The notes beneath the pieces are model-generated. The model searched no databases. It saw only the letters and a list, made by a program, of their open reading frames with translations, and was not told where the DNA came from. A stretch of 64,000 nt of DNA from Coix lacryma-jobi var. lacryma-jobi (lineage: Eukaryota; Streptophyta; Magnoliopsida; Poales; Poaceae). Where the stretch lies: positions 359,546 through 423,545 of the forward strand of contig VDCT01000786.1 in NCBI GenBank assembly GCA_009763385.1. The letters run 5' to 3'. Both the position numbers and the translations under genes were made by a program. Of this stretch, positions 1 to 10,630 are shown piece by piece. How positions within the stretch are numbered: position 1 is the first letter of the stretch; every line of letters begins with the position of its first letter.

Positions 1-287
1 TTCTGGTGTCTTCTAGATCCTTCTTTTGCAGATTTCGTTGCGAAATTAATATCTTTTCATCCGGGACTCCGAATATAGCGAATGATATGTCCATTTCGAT
101 CGTCTCGACGAGCCCTTCACAATGGTGCACTCCAATTCATCACTTGAGATACTTTTATATGGTGAAATATTGATGTCCTACAAAACAAGTGAGAGCACCA
201 AAACTCATGGAACTTGTTAGTTTCAAACCTACAACTATGCTTTGTGATTCATTTAGTGTCATTTTATGCAATAGTTGATGGTTAATT
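1..287. other. Unassigned leading segment of element A1
   Basis: Nothing codes convincingly here on either strand. The segment is moderately AT-rich and runs straight into the proline-rich remnant. It is most simply the region between pol and the 3' coding remnant of A1, but I cannot tie it to a known domain. Confidence 0.4.
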
Positions 288-1016
288 ATGAGCATTAGTG
301 AGCGTCAACAGATGACGGCTCTTCCACAGTTACCACAGCCACCTCAGTTTCAGCTACAGCAGCTCGGACCGTTGACCTCGTACTACACGTCAGTTCCTCC
401 GTCGACTGTCTCGCCCTTTCCGCAGTATCCGCAGTGGTTCACCTCACCTGCGCCAGGGCAACTGCCAGGGTTCACACCGATCCGCTCGGGCTTCACTCCT
501 ACTCAGATGGAGTCGGTTCTCGTGACCCCCTAGGAGTTTGGAGGCTTCGTTCAGCGAGCTCACCGGCATGCCTACCCCGCCTGAGTTTCACTTGCCGGTG
601 ACCTCAGCTCCAGCTCCTGCTCCCGCTACTGGTACCACCAAGACTCTTCCTTCTTCAGTAGCATCTTCCGAGCCACGGTTTCTCAGAGTTAGACTTTGCC
701 TGTCAGCTCCGCACCTGAGGTTTCGTTGACCGTATCAGTGGCAACGACCGAGACAGTGGACCCTCCTCCAGAGACCGAGCTTCCAGAGTCAGAGGTTCCC
801 AAGCCAGAGCTTCCATAGCCAGAGCTTCCAGCGCCAGAGACCGCTCTCGAGTCAGCTGAGCAGACCCAGACTGCTTCACCTCCACGTCCAGTGTCCGAGG
901 GTCAGCTAGCTCACAGTTCGTCGTCCGACGAGGAGGCTCTCCTTACTCAGTTTGAGGCTATTCCGCATACCTCGACGCCTGACTCGTCGTCTGCTCCCGT
1001 CCCGCCTTCCGACCCT
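288..1016 (+). pseudogene. Proline-rich envelope-like or 3' ORF remnant of element A1
   Basis: An open stretch from ATG at 288 gives 81 residues dominated by Pro, Gln, Ser and Thr, followed after a stop by a further Pro/Ala/Thr-rich stretch to about 729. Low-complexity Pro/Glu/Ser sequence continues in shifted frames to about 1016. There is no transmembrane helix or catalytic motif. SIRE-type copia elements often carry a poorly conserved extra ORF between RNase H and the 3' LTR, sometimes called envelope-like, and this position fits. It could instead be a Pro-rich Gag tail of a rearranged copy. The frame is broken at least twice. Confidence 0.4.
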
Positions 1017-1034
1017 TAGTTTTTGGTCCTTGAT

Positions 1035-1438
1035 GCAAAGGGGGAGAGAGCGTATGTTAGACTTAGGGGGAGCTTGTGAGAGGATCTCGGTTCTTTTGTG
1101 TGATACTTGCACTCATATGCATACATATCTTTTGGCTCTTATACGGTATGTGTATGTCTTTTGGATGTGACATGTTATGCTTCACTCGTTATATACTACA
1201 TGTCACTTGGTTTTGCTCATTTACTTTGCTTCCGCACTTATACTCCGATAAATGAGCTTGTTCATAAGTACTTGTGTTAATTCTATATGTTGAGTACTTA
1301 TGTGGGCTTGGTTTGTATAAGCATGCCTAACCCCTTTTGATCTTATTGTCACATGCTTATATGAACCAAGCAATTGAAAACCTCACCTCTCTTTCAAACA
1401 TTCTTGAGGTTGTCATCAATCACCAAAAAGGGGGAGAT
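1035..1438 (+). other. A1 3' noncoding region with three polypurine tracts
   Basis: Purine runs occur at about 1035-1051, 1060-1076 and 1422-1438. The last one, AAAAAGGGGGAGAT, abuts the LTR and is the expected plus-strand primer. The two upstream copies have the same AGGGGGAG core. The intervening sequence is T-rich and noncoding. Confidence 0.7.
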
Positions 1439-1882
1439 TGTGAGCATCTAGGCCCCCAGTGGGTTTTGGTGATTGGATGACAATGGTAAATTACTATGAC
1501 TAACGTGTGCTTTGCAGAAATAGTTGAGTTAGGTCATGGTAATGATGATCGTGAGGGCACTATGGTATTCATGTCCCCGTATTGATGGAATTCGTTCGGT
1601 TTTCAAAGGATGGACGACGAAGACGGTGATAGGCTAGTTCTAAGTGTCATTTGGTGTTGAAGGACACTTAGAGTAGCATAGGTCTTTGTTTTATCTTTGG
1701 CCGTACTATTAAGGGGGGTTTGAATGGGTATCTTGACCTAGGTGAGACTTTTGAGCTAGTTAGGTGTGGTGCACACTTGTTAACCAAAGCCCTAGGTAGC
1801 TTAGAAAGGTCCCTAAGATCATAAGGAAGAAAGTTCGTGAAGGGAGCGTCGCAAACCGAAGTCGTTTTGGACTTTAAATGAT

Positions 1883-2195
1883 GACCAGACGCTCGAACCC
1901 TAGGGACCGGACGCTAGGGTATGCATTCGGTCAGTGGTGCAGGCTGAGGAGACTGTCTGGCTGTGACCGGACTCTCCCTCAGAAATTGACCGGACGCACC
2001 AGGGGGGTGACTCCGGTCGCGTCCAGAGAGGTTCCAGAGAGGGAAATTCATGACCGGACGCGTCCGGTCAGTGGTGATCGGACGCATGGTGAGTCCGGTC
2101 AGTGCTTCGTACAGGTGTCAGGGCTAACGTCACTTAGCCGTTAGACACTGACCGGACGAGTCCGGTCACCCCGACAGGTGCGTCCGGTCAGTGTG
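1883..2195 (+). repeat. ACCGGAC / GTCCGGT palindromic motif array in the A1 LTR
   Basis: About ten copies of GACCGGAC or its complement GTCCGGTC lie within 310 bp upstream of the TATA candidate. Several are back to back, as in GACCGGACGCGTCCGGTC near 2050 and the pair around 2150-2170. The core is CpG-rich and mutated copies differ mainly by C/T or G/A changes. It is analogous to, but different in sequence from, the GCGGACWGTCCGC array of elements B, D and E. Confidence 0.75.
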
Positions 2196-2237
2196 TAACT
2201 GGCTGGACTTACCCCTTCGTGCATGTTTTGAGTTAGG

Positions 2238-2249
2238 GGTATAAATATG
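2238..2249 (+). promoter_or_regulatory. TATA-box candidate in the A1 LTR
   Basis: GGTATAAATATG lies about 800 bp into the LTR and is followed by a pyrimidine-rich stretch (CCTCCCCCTC), a usual setting for a plant LTR transcription start. U3 would lie upstream and R/U5 downstream. Confidence 0.6.
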
Positions 2250-2962
2250 CCTCCCCCTCATTCATGTTGTAACTCTTGCTCATTTGAAAGGTTGCCAAAC
2301 ACATTGTGATTGCAAGTGAGTGCAAGAGGCCTAGTGAGGTTGAGAGATTTGATAATTGAGTGATCAAACACCTCATTAGTGGATAGAGAGTAACAAGTGT
2401 GCATCCACCCATCTCATTAGCCTTGCGTTGGTCAAGTGAGAGTTCTTGCTTGTTACTCTTGGTGATCGGCATCACCTAGACGGCTGGTGGCGATCGGAGA
2501 GCTTGGTGATCATTCAGAGGCTTTGTGGATGACCCAAGCCATGTTGTGACCGGTAGCGAGCGATTCACCGGGCCAGAGTAGCGAAGAATCAGCTCGTAGT
2601 GAGCACTTGATCCTTGCGCGGATCAAGGGGGAGCGATACCCTTGCGCTGGTGCTCCAACGAGGACTAGGGGGTGTGCCGACACCTCGATACCTCGGCAAA
2701 AAGATCGTCGTGTCATCTCTACTCTCATTACTTCGCATTTACTTTTGAGCAATTCAATTCCGCATTTACTTGTTGTTCTTTCATGAGTTGAATTGTCATG
2801 CTAGAGTAGAAATGGTTTAGTGATAGTCTTTTGTGCGGTTGATTCTAGTCAAACACACTTCTAGGCACTAGGGGGTTAATTGGGCTTGCTAGGTTTTTTA
2901 ATTATTGCAAAAGTTTTAGAAAAGCCCAATTCACCCCCCTCTTGGGCATCTTGATCCTTTCA

Positions 2963-4611
2963 GCATCGACGGCCCGCACGTCAGCCGCTGCAGATCCTGC
3001 GCTCGCGCTCCTTTCTCGCTGACGCCGTGACCCCACCGGTCAGGTGCGTCGTCCCCATCTCGTCTCCGCTCAGGACTCCAAGCCGACTCCGCCCCAGCTA
3101 TGGGATCGCCCTCTCCTTTGCTCCTCGGCCAATCTAGCGCTCCTATAAGAATCCCCATACCTCGCCGCCTCTGCCTTTCCCAAAATCCCGAGCCCTTGAG
3201 ACCTAGCTTGCTCCAACCGCCGAGTTTGGAATCTCACCGAGCAAAAGCTCGACCCGCCGCCGTTGTCCCCACCCTTCGTCACTCCACCGTCGTCGTAAGT
3301 TTATCGTCGAGCCTCACCTTGATCTTGCGAAGCCGAAGCACCTTCCCTCCCTTTGTTTCACGTGCTAATTGCTCGTCGTCGTATTTTCAGAGCCGCCGTC
3401 GTCTAACCGAGTCGCCAGCCGTCCCTGAGGTCTCCCCGTCACCATCTTTGGATCAGGTGAGACCCCCTTGAGCTCCTGATTCGATTGAAACAACTCCTAT
3501 GGTCTCTATCGCCTTCTAGCTCGAGTTCGAGCAACGCCGCCACAGTCCGGCCATGGCGCTGCCGTAAACCGCCGCCGTCTCCTTCCCCTCCGGTTTACAG
3601 CGCGACCCTAATCCTCTCATCTAATTTGCTGCTGTCGGGATCCAATCCAACGGCCAGAATCCATTCATGCCCCTTTGGCCGCAACTTTGCAGAAAACCCC
3701 TTACATGTTTTTGACGTCAACCCACGGTCCATCTGACCCTGTTCGATGTGTCTTTGAAAACTTCCATACAAGTCCCTGCTCTTCTATTTATTTGAGGCGC
3801 AGTCCAGCCGAATTTCAATTTTGTTTTTATTTATTAAATCTGCAAATTAAGTTTGATTTATTCGCAGTTCTGCCACTGATTTCAAAGGTCTATAAAATCT
3901 TCGTTTTAACTCCATTTTAGTCATTCAACTTGCGTTAGTTTCGTTTCGAAAAGATCTTTCTAACCATATAACTTTCAGTACTGTTTTCATAATTAAAAAT
4001 TTGAGTTAAATCTAATCTAGTAATTAGTGTCTTTAATCTTGTTTAGATCGTATCTTTTCCATTTCAACTCCGATTAGCGTGATCTTTGCGTCTATGTGAT
4101 CGTAGTGAGACATAGATCAGTATTCAAAACTCTTTATATTGTTTCTTATGATTGGTGTACTGTTCTAATAATAGGCTATGTTTGCTTTGCATGATTGTTG
4201 TTGGATGCATGTGTGGTGTTCTGTGATCATATGTCCAATCAGTGAGTTATACGTTGGCGATCAAGAAGAAGAAGTTCATGATCAAGAGTCAACCTTTGGA
4301 AGTCTACAAGTCAATATAAGAAGAATTTTGAGTTTAAGGCAAGTATAGCATGGGTACCAGACTGCAAGAGTTGGAGAAGTTAGGCTTGTGATCAACCAGT
4401 CAGTTGTCCCTGTGAAGTTGGAGTCTCCATCTGAAGATCGGAGTGTCTTCCCGCTGTCTGCTCCTTAAGGTTATGTTCTTTGTGTTTTATACGTTATATA
4501 TGAGTATTGTCTTTCGATATTACCCTTTAGTTTAGTAGTTGTATGTGAGATTTGACTTCTGGGCTCACATATGGTGTATACCTGGTTTTGTTTTTAAAAC
4601 CGGGTGTGACA
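2963..4611 (+). repeat. A2 5' LTR, visible 3' portion
   Basis: 2963-3560 matches 8829-9435 closely with scattered substitutions. The first 642 bp (equivalent to 8187-8828) are displaced by A1. The segment has a GC-rich part (2963-3680) and then an AT-rich part, and ends GGGTGTGACA. A full-length copy would be about 2.3 kb. Confidence 0.85.
3143..3151 (+). promoter_or_regulatory. TATA-like element in the A2 5' LTR
   Basis: CTATAAGAA follows a CCAAT-like GGCCAATCT at 3128 and precedes a GC-rich leader. The same arrangement is kept in the 3' LTR at 9008-9016. The match is weaker than a canonical TATA box. Confidence 0.4.
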
Positions 4612-4631
4612 AAGTGGTACCAAAGCAATGC
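4612..4631 (+). other. A2 primer-binding site (initiator tRNA-Met type)
   Basis: AAGTGGTACCAAAGCAATG directly follows the LTR end. It departs from the common plant site TGGTATCAGAGC at two or three positions, so priming may be impaired. Confidence 0.6.
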
Positions 4632-5008
4632 TGACTGTAGGACGCAAGCCTAGTTAGAAACTGGTCGTTTTAAGGTTTTGAAATTGCTATAGAACCCTTG
4701 TTCTATCCACCTTGGTATTTTCTTCTTTACTGTATCTCTACCCTTGTCATTTATCTCCTCCTTGTTGCTTAAAATTTTAAATGTTGCTCTCACCTTCACT
4801 CCTTGCCTTGAATTGCTTTTGAAAACTTCCCTCTGTCTAAGTAGATGGATCGTTAACCAAGCTATGTCGTCTCTTGACCACAGTTGACAAACAGAAGCTG
4901 ATCGCTATGCAAAGTCAAGACTTGGGAAGAATGACTCAACAGCAAGACTCAGCACAAGGACCAACCAACATGGAAGGAAGCCATAAGGGATAGTTACAAG
5001 GTGATAAA

Positions 5009-5851
5009 GTGGAGCAATATTACATTCACGGAAGATTGAAGCATGTGGATATGACCACCATTCATGGAGCAAAGAAAGTTGTGTATGGCATGATCCCAGT
5101 CAATTCAGTACTTGCCATGGTTCTTTTTGACCCCAGTGCCTCGCACTCGTTCATCTCCACCAAGTTTGTAGAGCGTCTGAAGATAAGGGAATGGCCAACA
5201 AAGAAGCTCAAGGTAGTTCGTACACCAACTGGAAAAATTGAGACAAACCATGAATGCCGAGATGTTAGAGTCTAGATAAAGGAGAGTGAATTCATAGTGA
5301 AGCTGAATGTTTTGGAACTCTCAGAAATCAATGTTATCCTTGGACATGGATGGTTAAGGGGTCGTAAAAGTAAGGTCAATTATTCCCGACGTTCAGTGTT
5401 TTTAAGAACACCATCAGGAGAAAGGATTGAATATCGAGGTATGCCATTATCACCCAATAAATGTGAAGCAAGTCTGTTGGAAGATAGCAGCAGTAAGATG
5501 CAAGAGGTTCAAGATCAATGTCTTGGTTGCAAGCATTATGGGAATTCTTGTCTTCAAGAGAAGTCAACCAAGGATGAGGTCAAAGCGAACCCAAGTGGTG
5601 AAGTCAAGGAAGATAAGAAGAGGAAAGCAAATTCATTCGAGCCACAGTTGATACGTCACCAACAGTTGAGTTTTACTCCAGTATCACATCCAGTTTCAAC
5701 CCTTGTTCAGACAAGCCTAGATCAGAAGAATTTAGAAGCTCCTCCAATTAAGAACTTTCCACATGAGGTTTACATAGATGGATGGATGGACAACACCTAC
5801 AAAGAATTCCAAACACCGAAGCGAGAGTTAAGAAGCGAAATAAACTGGTAA
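5009..5851 (+). pseudogene. A2 protease-like domain, first copy, with Lys-rich tail
   Basis: One frame is interrupted by a single TAG at 5273. The retropepsin-like fold shows as LFDPSASHSFIS (Asp at residue 41, nt 5129), then INVILGHGWL and an APSG-like turn near residue 140, all in the order seen in chromovirus Gag-protease regions. The usual D-S/T-G-A active-site triad reads D-P-S-A, so the flap-side Gly is lost and catalysis is doubtful. A charged Lys/Glu-rich tail follows. Start chosen at the first ATG in frame; the true Gag N terminus is not recognisable. Confidence is good for the family and low for any function. Confidence 0.65.
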
Positions 5852-5915
5852 AAGTCAATCCTCCGAGTCAGCAAGATGGCAGCACATCAAACAACACTTC
5901 TACCAGCAGATCCAG

Positions 5916-5980
5916 CTAAAGGAAGGCGTTATCTTTGTCAAAAGGAAGGGCATTATATCAGATCCTGTCCTAGAAAGATC
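5916..5980 (+). pseudogene. A2 degenerate CCHC zinc-knuckle remnant
   Basis: The frame reads R-Y-L-C-Q-K-E-G-H-Y-I-R-S-C, which matches CX2CX4HX4C except that the first Cys is Arg (CGT, one step from TGT). Gag knuckles bind genomic RNA. Here the knuckle lies after the protease-like domain, an order opposite to a normal gag-pro arrangement. Confidence 0.55.
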
Positions 5981-7045
5981 AACAACCGACTCAAGGAAGT
6001 AGCCAGAGCCCAGTCCCTATAGAGTAGCCATCAACATGTGATGTCAGTGCCTGATGCAAAGGAAGTCCCTGATAACATATGACCAATGAAGAGTGTACAG
6101 GGATGTTGCCCTGATGTTCTTGCAGATGTATCGTGTTCTAGTAGTTCTTGAGCCCTTATGTAATGAAACGTTAGTAACGAAGTTAAGTCAAGTCCTTGGC
6201 CCATGTGTGGCTTGTGAACCTGTGATGTTTGTTGTTTGTCATTATGATAATGTTTGTTTTGCATCTTTGTAATGAGTGCAAATGATTTTGTGGCTTTTCT
6301 CATAATCTCATTTAAGTTTAGTTGATAGGCTTAAGGTTCATGCATAGAAGGTTGGGTTTCTGTTTCTTCTGTTCCCTCTATCCTATCCTTCCAGAGCAGT
6401 CTGTCTCTTATTAGCTTATATCTCTTTTTATTGGATGTTCAAAAATCATGGAACAATTCTGGACCACAACTAGACTTCATGATCTTTCTCTGAGCGCAAG
6501 AACCACCCTGATAGCTGTTATGGTTTTGGAGTTATGAAATTCACAAGTTGATGCGTCGGTGCTGTCTGGAATCTGGAATAATTTCTTTTGTCTGCTGTTT
6601 TCGACGACTTTAACTATAGAATCTGGAAAAGTGTTCTACATGAAAGTTGTAGAGGATTTCATAAGATTTCCAGAAAGGTAAACTGCAACTTCATTGGGTA
6701 AACTGAGCTCGAGTTATGGCTGTTTTACTGCACTACTGTTTTGCTACTCGCGAGAAATTTCAGAATTCTTGTTCTTACCTTTACATATGAGTTTCTCTGG
6801 GATATCAGAAGTTGGTTATGGGTTACATATGAGTTTCTCTGGGATATCAGAAGTTGGTTATGGCTGTCAACATGCTGGAAATAACATGCAAGCTACCCTT
6901 TTGTGTTTTCTAGTTGGTCCTTTCTTAAGGGGGTAGTGCTTTGATCAACAGATATTGAAGTTGTGAGTTGTCTCACATGGTACTTCATGACAATGATCAT
7001 CTATCCTTGCCCATGTTGCTTTTGTTGGTTACCTGATGACAGGAA
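5981..7045 (+). other. A2 spacer without recognisable coding sequence
   Basis: The kilobase between the two coding remnants has no domain I can name. It contains a 42-bp tandem duplication at 6781-6864 and a purine tract AAGGGGG near 6927. Confidence 0.5.
6781..6864 (+). repeat. Two-copy 42-bp tandem repeat inside A2
   Basis: The unit beginning TTACATATGAGTTTCTCTGG is present twice head to tail and essentially identical, so the duplication is recent relative to the decay of the surrounding element, or assembly-derived. Confidence 0.85.
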
Positions 7046-7743
7046 GTGTGGCACACCATGAATCAGGGTCCCTATATGCCACCTCTCACTGATGATCACG
7101 AGTACAATAAAGTTGAGCACTATCAAAACAACAATGTTGAAGTTCAAGTTGGGAGTGATCCGAGTCAGAATTCACAACAACGAAAGCGAAATGGGAAAGC
7201 CAATAAGAAGCTCACTGAAGCAAGTAGAGCACAACGCAATTATGCCAATGGAAGGTTGAGCAATATGGGTATGCAGAACATTCAAGGAGCTACAAAATGG
7301 TTGGTGGTTACATTCAAGTGAGCTCAACATAAGTTTTTGCTCTGTTTGATCTCAGTGCTTCGCACTCTTTCATCTTCGTCGAGTGGTTAGAGAGGAACAA
7401 GATGGCAAAGTGTCCAACAAAGAGGCCCTTGATAGTTCATACCCCAGTTGGAGAAATACAGGCAGATCAGATGTGCCTGAAAGTCAGTCTTGTCATAAAC
7501 AAGGAAAACTTTACTGTAACCTTCATTGTTTTGGAGTCACTCAATATTCCTATGGTTCTTGGTAATGGATGGTTGTGTGCGCACAAAGGAGAAATTCATG
7601 GTACTCAATGCATAATGCTTCTAACTGCACCATCAGGGAAAAGAATTGAGTATCACGGCTTAAACTTTAATCTGAGAAAGCGGATGACTTATACAATGGA
7701 GTGCAGACTACAGATGCTATTGTGGATAATGATGAGCATATAA
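7046..7743 (+). pseudogene. A2 second protease-like domain
   Basis: An Asn/Gln/Lys-rich leader (7046-7321) precedes a second retropepsin-like block in another frame from 7333: LFDLSASHSF (Asp at nt 7348), a Lys/Pro linker, IPMVLGNGWL and a LTAPSGKRIEYHG-type end. It parallels the first copy domain for domain at moderate identity, so this is an old duplication rather than a recent one. The active site again lacks Gly (D-L-S-A). A frameshift or a stop near 7330 separates leader and domain. Confidence 0.65.
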
Positions 7744-7799
7744 CTAAGAACACAGATGGGCAAACATCTTCAGTGGAAGTCGATGCAACAGACCATCTG

Positions 7800-7967
7800 G
7801 CAAATGCAGGATATCCGGTCAAGATTCTAGAAAAAGCTTGGAGAACTTTTAATGGAAGAATGTTTAAAGTGTGTAAGGTTCAGTGGAGTAATCTAAGTGA
7901 AGAAAAAGCAATGTGAGAAATCGAGGAACAACTGCAGATCAAGTTTCCATATCTCTTTGAGTTGTAA
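7800..7967 (+). pseudogene. A2 chromodomain-like C-terminal remnant
   Basis: The frame reads PVKILEKAWRTFNGRMFKV then KVQWSNLSEEKAM, a stop at 7914 where Trp is expected (TGG to TGA), then EIEEQLQIKFPYLF. The order P-I-L, K-V-Q-W-S, A-x-W-E-x-E, F-P-x-L-F is that of the chromodomain at the end of chromovirus integrases, which directs insertion to heterochromatin. Here it follows the second protease-like block with no integrase core between them. Confidence 0.6.
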
Positions 7968-8169
7968 GCCAACGAAGTTAGCGATCAAGACAAGTTTGGG
8001 ATAATCAAGTGTAATAATCTTTTCATGGAATCTTTGTTCACAAGTTATGATCATAAAACATCAGTGGTTTGATAAGCTTGGTATACAAGTGTGAAGTGAA
8101 AGTGTTGTCAAGATCTTTTCTCGTTTCTTCCTGTGCTCTGAGTCTCTCCCGAATCTCGGGACGAGATTC

Positions 8170-8186
8170 TTTTAAGGGGGGTAGAT
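8170..8186 (+). other. A2 polypurine tract
   Basis: TTTTAAGGGGGGTAGAT abuts the 3' LTR. The upstream GGGACGAGATTCTTTTAAGGGGGG closely resembles the end of element F near 54270, supporting a shared chromovirus ancestry. Confidence 0.8.
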
Positions 8187-9435
8187 TGTCACACCCTGAA
8201 ATTTGTATTTCTGAAATTAGAGTTAAAATGGTTTATTTACAAATTTCTGTGCTCATAAAATGTAGGGAAATAAATTTTTTCTCTAAGTTAAAACCTAACC
8301 TAGGGTTTAGAAACATGTTTGTGCATTCATGTTGGTGCATTTGAGTTTTTGTGATGTGTGGTTTGGTGAAAATTCAAATTGAATTCACAACGATTTAGAA
8401 ACCATTTGAAAATGAATTTTCTTAGAAAAGGGTTGAAAATAAAGACTTTTGTTTTTTTTAATGTTGGAAAAGTATAATGTTTCAAATCTCTCTGTTTCTC
8501 TTAAAGTTTCAAAATCAAAAAAAATCAAAAGGAATTCAAGTTTGTTTTGGAAATGTTTGAAAATCCTTTTGAAAATCCAAAACCAAAAATGAAAAGGCAT
8601 TTTCCCTTTCTCCCCTCACCCTTCTCCTCTTTCGGCCTGGTCGGCTGCTCCGGCCCACGCCATCTCCCCCTTCGGCCCGTTCCTCCTCCCCGCGCGCAGC
8701 CCATTTTCCCGGCCCAGCTTCGCGTTGCAGGCGCCCGCCTTCCCCCTCAGCTTGGGCCGCATCCGCGTAGTCGGCCCGCACTGCGACTACGCCCGAGCCG
8801 CTGCAAGCCCACGCTCCTCCTCTCGCTGGCATCGACGGCCCGCACGTCAGCCACTGCAGATCCCGCGCTCGCGCTCCTTTCTCGCTGACGCCGTGACCCC
8901 ACCGGTCAGGTGTGTCGTCCCCATCCCGTCTCCGCTCAGGACTCCAAGCCGACTCTGCCCTAGCTACGGGATCCCCTCTCCTTCGCTCCTCGGCCAATCT
9001 AGCGCTCCTATAAGAATCCCCATACCCTGCCGCCTCTGCCTTTCCCAAAATCCCGAGCCCTTGAGACCTAGCTTGCTCCAACCGCCGAGTTTGGAATCTC
9101 ACCGAGCAAAAGCTCGACCCGCCGCCGTTGTCCCCGCCCTTCGTCGCTCCACCGTCGTCGTAAGTTTATCGCCGAGCCCTCACCTTGATCTTGCGAAGCC
9201 GAAGCACCTTCCCTCCCTTTGTTTCACGGCTAATTGCTCGTCGTCGTATTTTCAAAGCCGCCGCCGCCTAACCGAGTCGCCAGCCGTCCCTGAGGTCTCC
9301 CCGTCGCCATCTTTGGATCAGGTGAGACCCCCTTGAGCTCCTGATTCGATTGAACCAACTCCTATGGTCTATCGCCTTCTAGCTCGAGTTCGAGCAGCGC
9401 CGCCACAGTCCGGCCATGGCGCCGCCGTAAACCGC
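8187..9435 (+). repeat. A2 3' LTR, truncated
   Basis: It starts TGTCACACCC and follows the 5' LTR until the shared CCGTAAACCGC at 9425-9435, then switches abruptly to unrelated AT-rich DNA. About 1 kb present in the 5' LTR is missing. The GC-rich part (8600-9435) produces long spurious open frames on both strands. A TATA-like CTATAAGAA is at 9008. Confidence 0.85.
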
Positions 9436-10630
9436 AGCTAATGTTTGTATAATTCATATGCTTCTAAGTAGTTCTCTCTTTTAGACTATATGAACTTCTT
9501 TTTTTGTTGAACTGACAGGGTTTATAAGTAGTAGACTCTAACTTTTTTTGAGATACAAAGGGTCAATTATAACATATATGTGCACTGTTGATATGTTCTG
9601 GTTTTTGTTCTTGTAATACCAGACAACTTAAAACCTACTTCATCATCTCTGTTCATATATGCTTGCGGTTGCACACTAACTGAATATACAAATTTTGTTT
9701 CATGGTCATTAGAAAAATTAGATTATCATAATTAGACACATCTATGTTATTCCCAAGTATTGTTAATCCAAAGAACATGAGTGGCGATTGCAAAACATAT
9801 CCTACAATTGTCGTAAAAACATGTATGGTAGCAACAGTAAGGTAAGATGAATTGGATTAATACCTACTCTGGCTCAAATATGAAACATAATACCATTTGA
9901 AAAACTAAACAAAGCTTGTCCTGGTTTTCCTGCTGCTGCTGCTGTGATTTGTCTTTGCACAGGACAACAAGCGCCAGCATCCTTGAAGGAATGTCTCAGT
10001 CTCAAACATGCACTTCTATTGTAGATACTAGATTATTGGGTTAATTATTAAATAAAAAGGCATGTATACGATTGCTTGCAAGAAACTTGGTGGAACTTGA
10101 AAGGATAGCATGCAGTTTTGTGTGCTTTGTTCTGCTTTGCTGGCTACTATTTTTACTAGAATCTGTCCAATTACAAGTGTATACATGTATTTACCTATTA
10201 ACCCTGACGCATTCTAAAGATTATCAGTAGTACATGCACACACCAAATGTCCTTTTATTGGATCGACGCCTGCAGGTCTGCATGCTTTGGTCTGCTTGGC
10301 TGCCTATTTTTATTCGGATCTGATCCAATTGCAAGTGTATATATGTATTATGCCTACTAACTTTGATCATTCTTGGGACCTGAAAACTCTCATTAGTATG
10401 AATCTAAGTCCATAATATGTTCTTTTAGCAATTATGAAAAATGTATTATTATTATGTTGAATCTTTAGTTACTTTAGATGCATTCTGTCAGGTATCTCAT
10501 GTATCTTTGAATCTCTTCTTCTCTAGATCGAGAAAATGTAACTATATTTGTTTTGGTCCACTCCATGTCTCCATTTAGGCATTAGTGAAACTGCTACATA
10601 TTCTCTAAAACTAAAAAAGAATGTTATGTC
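9436..10630. other. AT-rich unassigned island between A2 and B
   Basis: No LTR, coding domain or terminal inverted repeat is recognisable on either strand. It holds an imperfect direct duplication (about 10110-10225 and 10275-10385, sharing the core TCCAATTRCAAGTGTATAYATGTAT). It is the insertion site of element B and may be the oldest DNA in the window: former low-copy sequence, an intron-like fragment or an eroded transposon. Confidence 0.4.
10110..10385 (+). repeat. Imperfect two-copy direct repeat in the AT-rich island
   Basis: Both copies read in the order GCATG, CTTTG(T/G)TCTGCTT, GCTG, CTATTTTTA, ATCTG, then the shared core near 10172 and 10331, with numerous substitutions and indels. 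The divergence points to an old duplication. Confidence 0.6.

Larger units (their letters stand above)
1..2962 (+). mobile_element. Element A1: 3' part of a SIRE/Maximus-like Ty1/copia retrotransposon
   Basis: The window opens inside this element, so its gag, pol and 5' LTR lie to the left. What remains is a proline-rich coding remnant, three purine-rich tracts and a complete 3' LTR. The LTR begins TGTGAGCATC directly after a GGGGGAGAT tract and ends CCTTTCA. The next five bases, GCATC, continue an LTR of element A2 that is seen uninterrupted at 8829, which places A1 inside the A2 5' LTR. Assignment to SIRE/Maximus rests on the 1.5-kb LTR, the repeated AAGGGGGAGA tracts and the long 3' region; it is inference because no RT is visible. 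Confidence 0.75.
1439..2962 (+). repeat. A1 3' LTR, 1524 bp
   Basis: It starts TG immediately after a polypurine tract and ends CA. It contains a TATA-box candidate near 2240 and an array of ACCGGAC/GTCCGGT motifs between about 1880 and 2200. It lies on the same strand as its internal region. The flanking GCATC at 2963-2967 would be the right half of the target duplication; the left half is outside the window. Confidence 0.85.
2963..9435 (+). mobile_element. Element A2: non-autonomous chromovirus (Ty3/gypsy) derivative
   Basis: The LTRs carry 10-bp inverted ends (TGTCACACCC at 8187, GGGTGTGACA ending at 4611). A tRNA-Met-type primer site follows the 5' LTR and the tract TTTTAAGGGGGG precedes the 3' LTR. 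The 3.6-kb interior has two protease-like domains, a degenerate zinc knuckle and a chromodomain-like tail, but no reverse transcriptase, RNase H or integrase core. The 5' LTR has lost its first ~640 bp to the A1 insertion (that part should lie left of the window), and the 3' LTR stops at 9435, about 1 kb short of its expected end. Confidence 0.8.

Noticed and set aside
8536..9336. Long open frames (188 and 203 codons) on both strands in a GC-rich region
   Set aside because: They lie in the A2 LTR, have biased Arg/Pro/Ser composition with no domain, and the matching stretch in the other LTR copy (2963-3560) breaks the frames. High GC alone explains the lack of stops.
9436..10630. A host gene fragment with an intron
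   Set aside because: One TTTGCACAG acceptor-like site is not enough; no open frame or domain joins it, so I list the region as unassigned.
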